This document shows, one piece after another, positions 38,266-49,077 of a stretch of DNA of 64,000 bases. Location of the stretch: contig RCWM02000093.1 in assembly GCA_003667255.2 (NCBI GenBank), positions 1,445,501-1,509,500 on the forward strand. Direction: 5' to 3'. Position 1 is the stretch's first letter. Each line of letters starts with the position of its first letter. This DNA is from Euschistus heros (taxonomy: Eukaryota; Arthropoda; Insecta; Hemiptera; Pentatomidae). A program made the translations under genes and the position numbers. Under the pieces are notes generated by a model that saw nothing but the letters and a program-made list of their open reading frames with translations, did not search any database and was not told the origin of the DNA.

Positions 38266-39156
38266 GGAGAAAGAGAGAGCATTGGAGGGATGTGTTTTTT
38301 TTTCTCACGTATAAATAGAAAGCAGTAGTTTACACCAAACAATTAGGGTTACGAAAATTTGCTACAGTTATTTCGAAAAAACAGCGGTCTGTTTATTTAT
38401 TGGATCATCATTAGTAATTATAGAAATGTTAGCAAATAAATTGTTAAAGTGGTAGTTAGTACTAATGGTATTGGTGGGGTGAGCTAGTCCCGAAAACACC
38501 ACAGAGCTACTTGGAGCTTGTTCTACTCTTAGCCAGATCAGCAGTGTCAAGGTTTATTAATATTTATAATAAATATTCACCGACCTGTGGGAATATCTCG
38601 ATTGCCTGGTGGGAATCATCGTAACCAGGAGGTCCGGGACTCTCTCTAGCGCTATCTGTCACCAAAACCCTTTAATAAATGCCACAGGGATCAAAATACT
38701 TTATCATTTCCCATTTTTACAATATACTTCTTGACAAATTTACTATCATTTGAAAAAAAAAAAAAATGATCCTTCAAAAGAAACATAATTTGGTGCGTAA
38801 CAAAAGAGCTATTACCAATATGTTATTCTGCAACTTGTGAAATCTTGTAAGACCGTCTAATTCATGACTTATTTTACTCCAGAAATATTTTAATTATATT
38901 AAATATAATTATTGTAACATAATTCTATATAACAAAAAATATCCAATTTAGATAATATCCCTTAGGCTGCTTAAAGTATGTGCATCCGAACTGTTTACAG
39001 GTTTTTCCTTAGTAGGTAAGTAAGTACCTATCTTCTGAATTTTTATGATCAGCCTAACAAAGCTCAAGAAGTGTCTAATTAGTTACATACCTTAACCCAA
39101 TATAATGTTGGTGAAGGAAGAGATAATTGTATTATAATTAGAGATTTTTTTTAATA
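36831..39156. other. No supported gene; A-rich and GA low-complexity DNA
   Basis: The stretch 38160-38280 is A-rich, then (TA)n, then (GA)n. Open frames over it are low-complexity artefacts. A GC-richer 38450-38680 patch has no coding signature. Confidence 0.5.
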
Positions 39157-39162
39157 TTTATT
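39157..39162 (-). terminator. Polyadenylation signal of six-Cys gene 1
   Basis: AATAAA on the minus strand, about 78 bases beyond the stop codon of gene 1. Confidence 0.5.
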
Positions 39163-39239
39163 GCATCACCACATTTTAATACAGAACCAGATATGATCCA
39201 CTAATTATGATAAAACAGATTTGATGGCTGAAATGGAAA

Positions 39240-42200
39240 TTATAAGATGGGGTTCTGTGTGCTGACTCCAGCAGTGTGGACGATCTGCCTGATCTCTGCC
39301 AAGTGGTTGACATGACCTGGGACGACCATGCACTGATTGGCACCCGCGATGTTGAAGCAGTCAAACACAGGGTTGAGGCAACAAGGCTGCCCACCGGGGG
39401 TACACTGGAATGGTAGAAAATAGTTATTTATGTATCTATAAAAGAAAAGCAGAGGTGGCAGATGATATGTAGTTATGAAAAATATATGGATTCTACGTTG
39501 ATAAATCTTTAATTATTATGAAACAATATAAGAAGATAATCATATGTATATTGATAATGTATATAATGTAGAATATAATTTTCAAAGTTAAAAAAATATA
39601 TATATAATAATAAAAAAATACAAAAAGGTGAAGATCATTTTAAATACATTTGTTCAGTATTTAAAAAAAACAAACAACTACTTATTGATATTTACATCTG
39701 TAAACAATATACAACAAATAAATTTGAGGATACTGATTATTATGACATGTAAATAGCTTGTAGAATTTCAATGAAATTTTTAGATTTGAATGTTTCTTGG
39801 CCATCTTCTTTTCAGACGCCTCGGTGGGTTATCAGGAAATTCAAACACTGTTACTTAAAGAAAAAGGCCAATTTGTATCCAGGTTTAAATTAGATGGGCT
39901 TGCTATAGAATAAACATGGTTAGTATTAGAAATTTCATGTTTTATTACTGCTATTCATCAATACAATATAATATGTTTTATATATATATATATACAAAGT
40001 ACCGTAAAGTATCTCAGGAAAATTGGGAAAGCTTTGGAACAAAAAGATAAAATTACTTTTTACCTTATTTTACCAATAGGATGATTTTAGAATATTATAG
40101 TGCTTGTAGTATTCATTTCTTTATATTGAAGAAAAGTCAATATGAAATATCCCTCCTTCATAAAGTTGACGTAGTTTAATATGATATGTTTTATTTGTTA
40201 AATTTATAAAGATTTATTTTGTAAATTCTTTTAAAAATTCTTTTATTATATTATAAATTAAGTAGCCATACTGACTCGTTGCCGATGGCCAAAAGGCTAT
40301 GCAATTGTGTATGAAAAAAAATCGATCTAAAGAGGCTTCCTACTTAAATAAACCCATACATACATGTGTTTCTATAAAGACAATCAGTGAAAAGTTATTC
40401 TGATACTTTTACACTATTGATTACAAATAATTTTTACTAATGTTATAATAATTACTTGTTAAACTTTAAATTTAATCAATGGGCTAGCGTGATTTCTTAC
40501 CGAGTTGCCGTTTGCGATACAGTTCTGCGTGATCAGTTGGTTTGGGTTGATCCCTTCCATGTTCAAGAAACCAAGGATGCCCTGTGGTGTATTGAGGTTA
40601 AAATTCATATTCATTCCTGTAACGAACTTAATATTATCAATCTTTTTAACATTAAATATTGTTCTGAATTAATCATATAGATTTATAAGTTTTCACAACC
40701 GACCAAACTTTTTTTTAATCTCATTATTTGTAGTCTGTCTTCAGCTATAAATTAATTTTCAACGTTTAATTAAATATAATATTTATGAGAACATTGCAAT
40801 GTTGTGTTCAGGATACTGGATAGTATTGATACAAAGTAATAAAAGAGGAGATAATGTTCATGTATGTATCAATTGATTAAAAATATGATAATTGTAGGTA
40901 CAGAAGATAGTGGGTTCGAATCCCACCTCATGTTTTTCATTATTTCGTTGCGGACCCATAAAACGAATCTTTACGTTAATAGCTAGAATAGGTTGGTGAC
41001 CAGAAGGATAATCCGTCCTTCTTGCCCTAGTTGGAGTAAATAAGGACGTTCTTCCTAAATATCTTCGTTTGACCATTAACCTATATCTATACTATTATAT
41101 AAATGGTCAAGTCGTTTTTCGTTTGAGATCACTAACCACGACTGAACCAATCTGTACCAAATTTTTAACACATCTTTAAAGCTCCAGGAAGATACTAAGT
41201 AATACTAATACCTACTGATTTTCAATTAATGTTTTACTGAAAAAGCGATTATAAGTGGATAATAGTGATGTTTGAAAATTGCTTAATAAGTCGATAATTC
41301 TACATAATAGGTCACAAATTTATAGTGTTTTATAGAGCTGGAAATTAATAATAAAATTTACTTATATTCAATTTTTTTCCCTTAATTTTAAAATCCACAT
41401 CTGTCTTTTATCCCATCGCAACAAGAAAATGTGATGAATCTATGGAAGATAATTGGCAAGTCAGGTATGAATATTCAATTATATTATTTAAATATGTGGT
41501 GCGACATGTGGATCCCTGTGAAGTTTCAAAATCGACTGATATGTGACAAGCACCATTCCGCAATAAAGTTGACAATGCTAAAACCACTGAACCCATATTT
41601 AAAAAAAAATAATAATAATAATAACTACATCATTTTCATAGTTTTAAGTTTAGTAATAATAAAATTTAAATGTACAATATTGAGTGACAGAAACGAGGTT
41701 TTCCACGCTGTCATATCATGTTTTGTTATAAAATAACAATAGTTAAAAATTAAAATTCTGCGAAATGAAATCAATAGATTATTTCTGCCGAATATAAATT
41801 ATTATAGAATCAAAATGTCTTCGTTTTTTGATATTCTTTGTAAAAATATGATTCATGGGTCTTCAGTTGTAAGGATTGATTAGCATCAATGATTGATGGT
41901 TTTTGATTGATCATTGATTACCATCAACAATACCTCGTTGATAATATCCATTTTCCGTAAGAGTATCTCATTAGTCTTTGCCCATCTGGATTACCAACTA
42001 GTAGTATATTAAAAAAAAAAAAAAATGGATATCTAATAATTTTTTTATGTTATTGTTTAACATATATGCTGTATATGAAAATATATAATGCTCATTGCTT
42101 ATTTCAATACTATGTTTTTATCGAAAAACAAATAATTAGTTAAAACTAACTAACTTCTTCACTTGAAAGAGCGGGCGAAGGCCTGACGGGTGATGCTAGT

Positions 42201-42355
42201 AATAAATAATTTAACTTGATCATAAGTGTAAGAACAGTATATTTTTTTTTCTTTTTAAATAAATTAATTAGGTATGAACTATACCTACCTCCCATCCCAG
42301 TCATCTGGGCTGAGGCGGCCGCCACTACCGCGAACATGACGATGCAACTCTTCAT
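39240..42355 (-). CDS. Six-cysteine secreted protein 1 (divergent member)
   Basis: Three exons: 42355-42289, 40616-40501 and 39404-39240. Intron 1 is phase 1 and intron 2 phase 0; all sites are GT-AG. The product has 115 residues. Exon 1 is the signal peptide (MKSCIVMFAVVAAASA) plus a few residues. The mature domain contains NLNTPQGILGFLNMEGINP and six cysteines in the order C55-x6-C62-x6-C69-C70-x6-C77-x8-C86, then VVPGHVNHLAEIRQIV and the C-terminus NPIL. Compared with genes 2-5 it has an extra MNMN at the start of exon 2 and lacks four residues in and around the cysteine domain, so it is the outlier. Its intron 1 (1.7 kb) holds Helitron copy C and a tRNA-like box, and its intron 2 is 1.1 kb where the others have about 100 bases. 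It is upstream and on the same strand as gene 2. No function is known; the intact frame and splice sites suggest a live gene. Confidence 0.85.
40895..40935 (+). other. tRNA-like T-arm (box B) in intron 1 of gene 1
   Basis: GTGGGTTCGAATCCCAC forms a perfect five-pair T stem with a standard TTCGAAT loop. No matching acceptor stem or box A is found before it, so it is not a full tRNA. It may be the promoter end of a SINE whose body runs to the Helitron boundary at 41085. Confidence 0.5.
41086..42001 (+). mobile_element. Helitron copy C in intron 1 of gene 1
   Basis: The 5' end TCTATACTATTATATAAATG follows an A and is nearly identical to copy B's start. TTTTTCGTTTGAGATCACTA follows as in copies A and B. 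Near 41938-42000 the plus strand reads DNIHFP, a stop, EYLISLCPSGLPT, the helicase fragment shared with the others. The 3' hairpin is missing. The CTAG at 41998-42001 followed by T is probably coincidental within the helicase sequence, so the right boundary is uncertain and the copy is likely 3'-truncated. Confidence 0.65.
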
Positions 42356-42427
42356 GGCTGTTTTTTGGTGGTCGATGTTCTTCTTGTGTTGAGGTGTGGT
42401 AATGTGTTTTAGTTGCTGAGAATGCAG

Positions 42428-42439
42428 ATATATATATTG
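42428..42439 (-). promoter_or_regulatory. TATA box of six-Cys gene 1
   Basis: ATATATATAT-type box on the minus strand about 75 bases before the ATG, leaving a 5' UTR of roughly 45 bases. Confidence 0.5.
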
Positions 42440-43708
42440 CTGTGCAAAAACAAAAATACATAAAAATGATGTCCTTTAAGTAACATGAATAATTAACAAA
42501 ATTTCAATGTCAAATTTTCAGCTTTTTACATCACACAAATACTGATTTGATAAAAAAGTTAAATTTTTTTGTGATATTTGGGTTATGGGTATCACCAGAA
42601 AGCTATTTGTTCTCCTGATTCGTGTCTAATCGACTAAGTTATATATTACACATATAAATATGATTTTGTGAAACGTGGAAAAAATGTTTCACTAAAATAG
42701 GAATTTCGCATCTGACAATTCACTATTCAGGAAATACATACTTGTTATTATTTATGTGATTTGAAATCACTAAATGAAAATTAAAAATCATGATTTAAAT
42801 TTCACATATTATGCCTTCTGTACAGTTGAAAGATTTAGAAGTAAATCAGATTGCGTTAGATGATGTAATAATTAACAAGGTTAATATATTCAGGACATTT
42901 TTGTGATCATTTCATAGTCAGTAATAATATTATGTTACAATGTTCAGAAACCGTCTCGCTATTTAAACGGTAATAATTTTAACAATAGTACGGTAGATTA
43001 AAGTAATTTTATATTTATATTTTGCTTTTAAAAATAACGAAATCGGTTCTTTTCCAGAAAAAAAAATTGACAATTGGTTTAGAAAATGACAATGTGGCTT
43101 TAAATGCATTCTTGGTCTAATAGAACTATTTAAAAAAATCATTATTAGGCTTTATTGTCTAGAATGCAGTGATATAATTATGATTTTTTTCGCAACTTAA
43201 ATATCTTGAGGTTTGTATTATACAACCACCATTATACACCACATTAAAATTATTTATAGACAAATTTCGCTTGGTAAAGAGTGGAAACAGTTTAGCTGTC
43301 CTCTGAATTCAAGAGAGATTAAATAATGTAAGTAGTTAACTGGTTGATTTTTAGATCCTTTAATTCGAACAAGAGACAATATTTGAATGTAAGTTATGGA
43401 TTGGTATCAGTTTTAATAAATTATATTTAAACTAATTCAACATTTGACTGCTTGAGTCCTACTCACGTTTAACAATAACATGGGCTAATTAATTTAAAAA
43501 AATGAATAATATATTTATTAATTTTGCATGTTCTCTTTGAATAATGAAACCCAATTTCATTCCCATGTATTGTAGGTTCACACGTCACACGCGTATGGAT
43601 TCGGTTAATGAACATAAAATTTTCGTATGCAGTAACTGTATCTTGCTCACCACAACGTTGGAATCAAATCTTGCATGATAGGAACAATCATTTATACGAC
43701 ACACTGTA
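42440..43708. other. Upstream region of gene 1, nothing identified
   Basis: AT-rich DNA; no exon, repeat or transposon signature seen. Confidence 0.45.
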
Positions 43709-44154
43709 GCAAGCTAGCGCGTCAAAATTCACTTTTTTGTGCAAGGGCAAATTTTTTGGACAAATATATCTTTTACATTAGAAAGAAATATTGTGTCAAA
43801 GAAAAATACTCTAAACTTCTGTAAATACAATAATATTCCAATACAATCCAAAGACGAATTAATTCTTGATTTTTCATATGGCCTCGTAAACAGTAAATAA
43901 TCCTTAGTTTGCTTTTCATTTGGGACTTCTTTTATTCTTTTATTAGTCTTGGCTGGCACTTCTAGAGTAATGACTGGTTAGACACGAATATAAGAATAAA
44001 AAAAGTCCCAAATGAAAATTAAGCAAAGGATTAAATGATGTTTTCCAGGCTATATAAGCAATTAGGATTTAATTCGTCTTTTGATTTGTTCGAAATATTA
44101 CTGTATTTACAGAAGCTTAGAGTATAGTAAAATGTATAGTTACCCCCCTCCCCC

Positions 44155-44190
<36 letters not shown>

Positions 44191-44203
44191 CGCGCTAGAT
44201 TGC
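43709..44203. mobile_element. Fold-back element with arms of about 215 bp
   Basis: The two ends are inverted copies. GCAAGCTAGCGCGTCAA at 43709-43725 pairs with TTGACGCGCTAGATTGC at 44187-44203. The inner arms 43805-43935 and 44004-44136 pair over about 130 bases, with matching blocks AGTCCCAAATGAAAA, AATTCGTCTTT and GTATTTACAGAAG. The loop is about 70 bases. The right arm has gained an (A)32 run after a short C-rich stretch (44148-44186). No transposase is present. It is probably a fold-back or MITE-type element; the target duplication is not clear. Confidence 0.7.
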
Positions 44204-46946
44204 AATTATTAATCACAATGCGTCGTTTAAATTCTTTCTCTTGTCATTCAAGTTTTGATTCTAACGTTTTGGTGTACCAGATTCAGTGGTTGAACATGAA
44301 AATTTCAAGTTCTTTAAATTTTTGAGACAATTTTTCGTTTTAATGTTCAAATCCTAGGATTACAAGGGTAACTGCTTAATTTGACGATTTTGCAGCTCCG
44401 TAATTTAACCAAACGTAAGAACAAAATTTCATGAAAACTTTATCTTGCTATCTAAAGCAATCTATCACTACGAAGGTCAAATATTTCTTTAAACAATTAG
44501 AATACCAAAAATATACCGGTTAGGATCTCACCTTCCAGATTCTCCGACAATGTTGACAGTAGGAAATATTTCTTTTTCACAATATATATTTGTATCTCGC
44601 AAAAACTTATTTTCCTTTGATATGGAAACATCCCACTACTATCCTCATTCCGATCTTCTCATACAGACAGATGAACCTGCTCATCCATCACCTTATCAAA
44701 ACATTTTGAAAAAATTCTTATTAACAGGCTAAGAATAGAAATTCCAATATATTCCAACGATCCATCACACTAAACTTACAATCCGAGGACATAACAGGCG
44801 CGTTAGTTAATTGTATAATCCACTGAGTAGAGCATCTTGACATTGAAAAAAGTTCTTCTTTTTTTCACAAATTTTTCGATTCTCAGTATTTTATATTTAT
44901 CCACTAGTGCAGATACTGTTTATAATAATATAACTTTGATATAATATAATGATCTCTCCATTCTATATAGTAGCTGGTATAAAGTAACTTCATTCCAATA
45001 ATAAACCCTTTAATCAGTCACAAGCTTCTAAGGAAGGTTCTTAGAAGGAAAGTTCTTCTAAGAATGTCGTTATTTGTCATAATTATCTTGAAGCCACACA
45101 CAGCGGGTTTCACTGCTATTATACTTTACTTAATTATTTTTACATACAGAATAATATATTATGTAATGCCTTCACTGAGCACCCCTCAACGTTACACTCA
45201 ATAACTAATTAAAATTTAATTTTTTTTATTTTATCAAAACATAATCCCGTCTTTCAGCCGTCGCACACTGGGGCCCTTGCCTCAGTAACTCTGCTCAAAA
45301 TCTTATTTTTTGTTGACTGGTATTTTACTATTGTTTGTGACTAAAATAAAATACATAATATGGTAAATCATCTAGTAAACAATACGTGTTCTGGTTTGTT
45401 TAATTTCAAAATTTTAATCCGTTAATTGTCGCGGGTTTTCAGTTCAATACATCAAAAAAAAATTCTTAAAAACTTATCTATTTACAGTCACACTATGTAG
45501 TGTTCAAGTTAAGACATGTAATATAAATTAACTATTACATTATAACTTAAGGATGAAATTGAAAATAAATCTTTAAATTTGAAAATTTGAATAAAATCTT
45601 CGAATTTGATTGATTAAATTTAGCGCAAGAGAATGAGCCGAATCTGACATTGTGATATAATAATAGGAGCTCTTATAAATATAAAAGTCAAGGCAAAAGT
45701 GGAATTTTATGGAAAAATTAAAATATTAAGAATTACGAATTTAATTCGTAGGAACACTTCTATAATCCATGATATTTACGGTCGTTTTTAATCGGCCATT
45801 AATATATTCCAATCAATTGATAACTAACTTTAGAAAAACGCTAACATAAAAAAGAAATCATTCGACCCCGATGTTGATGACATGTTACCAATGGACTATG
45901 ACCATCTTGCTTCATATTACGGATTCGGATAATTCTGATTAGAGTCATAATAAAGTTTTTTTGGGGGGATCAGGTAAAACTTAAATTAATTTATTATTAA
46001 AACTTGAAATGATTCCTCATAATTTACGTGAATATTAAATGGCAAATTTAAAGAAATTGTGTAAAAAATATTACATAGTTATATAATGATTATAATCCTG
46101 ATAATAATATTCATACTTAAAATATACTAAATGCTTATTGTTTATATTTTACTGTTTTATGTGCAGATATTGTGCGAAATATGCGTACCCACAATATTTT
46201 ATTAATTTTATACTATAGTAGTTACATATTATGTAAAATTAATTACTTTTACGTATTTATTCAGTTTCTCAGTATGTCGTTCTACAAATTTTGTTTACCA
46301 TTAGGATAATTCTATCAAAGATGTTTTACATTAAATGTGTAATGTATGTACATTATTAAAAGTAATTCATATTATTAAATTAAAACTATGGTTATTGAAA
46401 TTATTTTTTTTTAATACAATCATAAATTTCTTTTTTAGTTTATTATTTAAAATAAATTTATAAAACGAAAAAAAACGTTTTTGGAGTTTTAGCGCGATCT
46501 TCCTATTTAAGGCCCCAGTGTGCTTCGGTGCCAGGTAAGATAGATTGAGATGTTTTTTTCGTGATTCAATCGGATTTTGATAATATATAAGTAGCTAAAT
46601 ATTTATCTTTAAAAAATAAAATCGAAAATTAAAAAATGAAAAACAAATTATTTTCATATTAAAATAATATAATTTGATCTAAAAATAGTGCTTTGATAAA
46701 AAATGAAAAATAAAAGTTTCATTATAGAAATAGGTTGATTAAATAAATATATTTGTATTCGGCAGGAAAAAACCTTTTTCTGTGAATCACTCAGTTTCAC
46801 ATCTGTATTAATAATCTTTTCGTTTACTGTGTAATATTAGATCCACCGTCATAATGTTTCTTCCTAAAGATACAGTTAAAAAAAAAAACGATAAATAATT
46901 TTTCGTTATCAATCAAAAACAAATAGTTTTTCTAGTTTCAGTTATC
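44204..46946. other. No gene; one GC-rich inverted motif pair
   Basis: AT-rich DNA. GCACACTGGGGCC at 45263-45275 and its reverse complement GGCCCCAGTGTGC at 46511-46523 are 13-bp perfect inverted copies 1.24 kb apart. The second follows TTAA. They could be ends of a DNA transposon, but they face the wrong way to be the two ends of one element. Confidence 0.45.
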
Positions 46947-47146
46947 CTACAGGTCACCAACCTTTTCTAGCCAGGGTGGAAAGGTCAAGATCCATAAGTG
47001 GGTCCACCACAAAATAAATTTTTAAAAATCTGTATGGTGTAATTTTTGGAGGTTGTTAAGATTCGGAATGGAGAATGTGTACTGGGTTGGGCTCAGTAGA
47101 TGCTTTGGGCCAAATGTAGCCCAAGAGCCAACTTCAGGTGATGATG
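46947..47146. mobile_element. Short hAT-like MITE remnant
   Basis: The stretch begins CAGGTCACCAACCTTTTCTA and ends with AGAGCCAACTTCAGGTGATG, so the ends are imperfect inverted repeats around TCACC and AA(C)TT. The interior AAAGGTCAAGATCC and GGGCCAAATGTAGCCCAAGA resemble widespread non-autonomous hAT elements. No clean 8-bp target duplication is visible. Confidence 0.4.
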
Positions 47147-47334
47147 CTTAAGGAAAAGAAATGTACATTTATTTTTCATTAAATGCATTTGTTTTATTTA
47201 CAACAATTGCCACAATGTTAGAATTATAATCTAGGCTAAAATTTATAACGTTGCTACAAGGAGTGGAATATAGCAAAACTTTTTCAATCGTAAAAAAAAA
47301 AATGTTTTTTTTTTTACATAAAATTACTACTAGT

Positions 47335-47340
47335 TTTATT
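47335..47340 (-). terminator. Polyadenylation signal of six-Cys gene 2
   Basis: AATAAA on the minus strand, 49 bases beyond the stop codon. Confidence 0.5.
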
Positions 47341-47388
47341 AATTAATGGTACAGGATAAGAATGTTTTTTTAAATGCTATCATCCATT

Positions 47389-49012
47389 CTATAGCACAGG
47401 ATTGGGGGTTGATACTCCAAAAGTGTCCATGATCTGCCTGATCTGAGGGATGTGCTGGACGTGCCCAGGTACCACTAGGCACTGCTCCGCAGCGTTGGCC
47501 AGGGGGTTGTTCTGGCAGGAGAACACTGGGCTCAGGCAGCAAGGTTGGCCACCGTTTGGAGAGCACTGCGAAAAAAAAAAAAAGATTACGATACAGATTT
47601 AGTATTTCAAGTTATTATTTCAGCAATCGACAGTTCTATCTAAATTAAAATTAAAAAAAAAATACTCACTGGATTTCCGTTCATGATGCAGTTAGATGTG
47701 ACTATGGAAGAAGGATTGATTTGCTCGTAGGCCAAGAACTGTTGGATCCCTTGGACTGTGTTTAGGTTAGGTCCTGGTAAGGCAATTAAATATGTAATTA
47801 TATTTTGAGGAATAGTATAGAATTTGATATTGTAAATAAATTACAATAAGTAATTTTCAAAAGTTATTATTAAACATAATAACTATTATCGAATACAGCA
47901 AGAAGTGGCAGTTTGATAGTTAGTAAGTTAATAATAAAAACCGTCATACCAATGCGAATATATGCACAATAAAAATTGGGTTATTTACGAACTATTTACA
48001 GACTATTGAAAGCATATTGGTTATTTAAATTTTTAGTTTCAATACTAATTTTATCCTGTAATATTGTTTTTATATATATTTCGGGATTTTAAATAAATCG
48101 TTGACTGATGTATAGAAATCAGTGGACGAACAGAACCCAAGTTAAAGTTGGGAATCAAATGATTTACGGTAAGGTAATGTACTGCCATTATTAAACATTG
48201 CTTAATATTCTTATGTAAAGTCGGCATTCTAGTTTGTTGTATTGTAAAATTAGGAAAGATTTCAAATATTTTTTTCGTTTTAAGTACTAATTGTGACAGG
48301 TGACATAGTAACGTGAAAGTTTTTAAATCAGCAAACTTATAATACGATTATGCTTAAATATTTCAGAAATTTATCTTTAAAAATATTAAATAAATGTTAC
48401 AAAATGAGTATCAGATATTGTTTATTTATATTTTTGCATAAAAAATTATACACAGTTATTGGCTTTGGTAAACAATATTTTTATTTATATATATTCTTAA
48501 AAATTATTTGCTTCAGAATCTTCTTTTTTAAAAATGTCCATTATCACAAGAGATAGCAATGAAAAAAAAAAATTGAAGAAGTGTTATATTTTTAGTTATC
48601 CTATATTTCATATGTAGTAAGATGCTAATATTGCTATAATGCTCAGATTGCTAAAATGCTAAGATTGCCAATAGCAAATGTCATGTAAAGATAGTAAAAT
48701 ATCTAGAAAATTAGAATTGAAATCGATATTAGAACTTTTTTCTTTATACGAGTTAAATTAAATTTGTTTAACAATATAAAAGTTTAATATGTTTGATGTC
48801 TAATAATTTTTTAGCACTATGCGTTAAATGGAAGAGTCCTTGATAGCAGGTTAAAACATAAGATGAGTAAACATCGCTAACAAATTCAATCTCAATAGCT
48901 TATCAATTTAAAAAGCAAATATATTTTAAAAAATATTAAAGGTATCACCTCCGCTTCCAGTCTGGGCAGAAGATAAAGCTACTACTGATAAGAGAAGAAC
49001 CAAGTATTTCAT
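47389..49012 (-). CDS. Six-cysteine secreted protein 2
   Basis: Three exons: 49012-48949, 47773-47670 and 47565-47389. Intron phases are 1 and 0, and donors are GTGATA and GTGAGT. The product has 114 residues. The signal peptide is MKYLVLLLSVVALSSA, cut before QTGSGG. The mature chain runs PNLNTVQGIQQFLAYEQINP, then SNCIMNGNPC, GGQPCCLSPVFSC, EQCLVVPGHVQHIP and ends NPVL. The Cys spacing is x6, x7, none, x6, x11. It differs from genes 3 and 4 at about ten mature positions, including NAAEQ, IMDTFGVS and QIN. Exon 3 is about 90% identical in DNA to those genes, while introns do not align. The start is supported by a TATA box 58 bases upstream and by the signal peptide. A secreted, disulfide-bonded product is certain in outline; its role is unknown. 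Confidence 0.9.
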
Positions 49013-49069
49013 GTTGAAAAAGTAGGAGATTCAGTTCTGAATGTACTGAAAACCTTTTTCTACACCTAG

Positions 49070-49077
49070 CTTATAAA
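49070..49077 (-). promoter_or_regulatory. TATA box of six-Cys gene 2
   Basis: TTTATAAG on the minus strand, about 58 bases before the ATG. Confidence 0.55.

Noticed and set aside
38010..38342. Phe/Tyr-rich open frames of 64-110 residues
   Set aside because: They translate A-rich, (TA)n and (GA)n low-complexity DNA.
40895..40935. Functional tRNA gene
   Set aside because: Only the T arm is present; no box A, D arm or acceptor stem could be placed.
41998..42001. True 3' CTAG end of Helitron copy C
   Set aside because: The CTAG lies inside the helicase-coding piece and lacks the preceding hairpin, so it is probably coincidence.
42146..42355. A 69-residue frame beginning with the gene 1 signal peptide
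   Set aside because: It reads through the GT donor into intron 1. Splicing to the exon at 40616 restores the family sequence.
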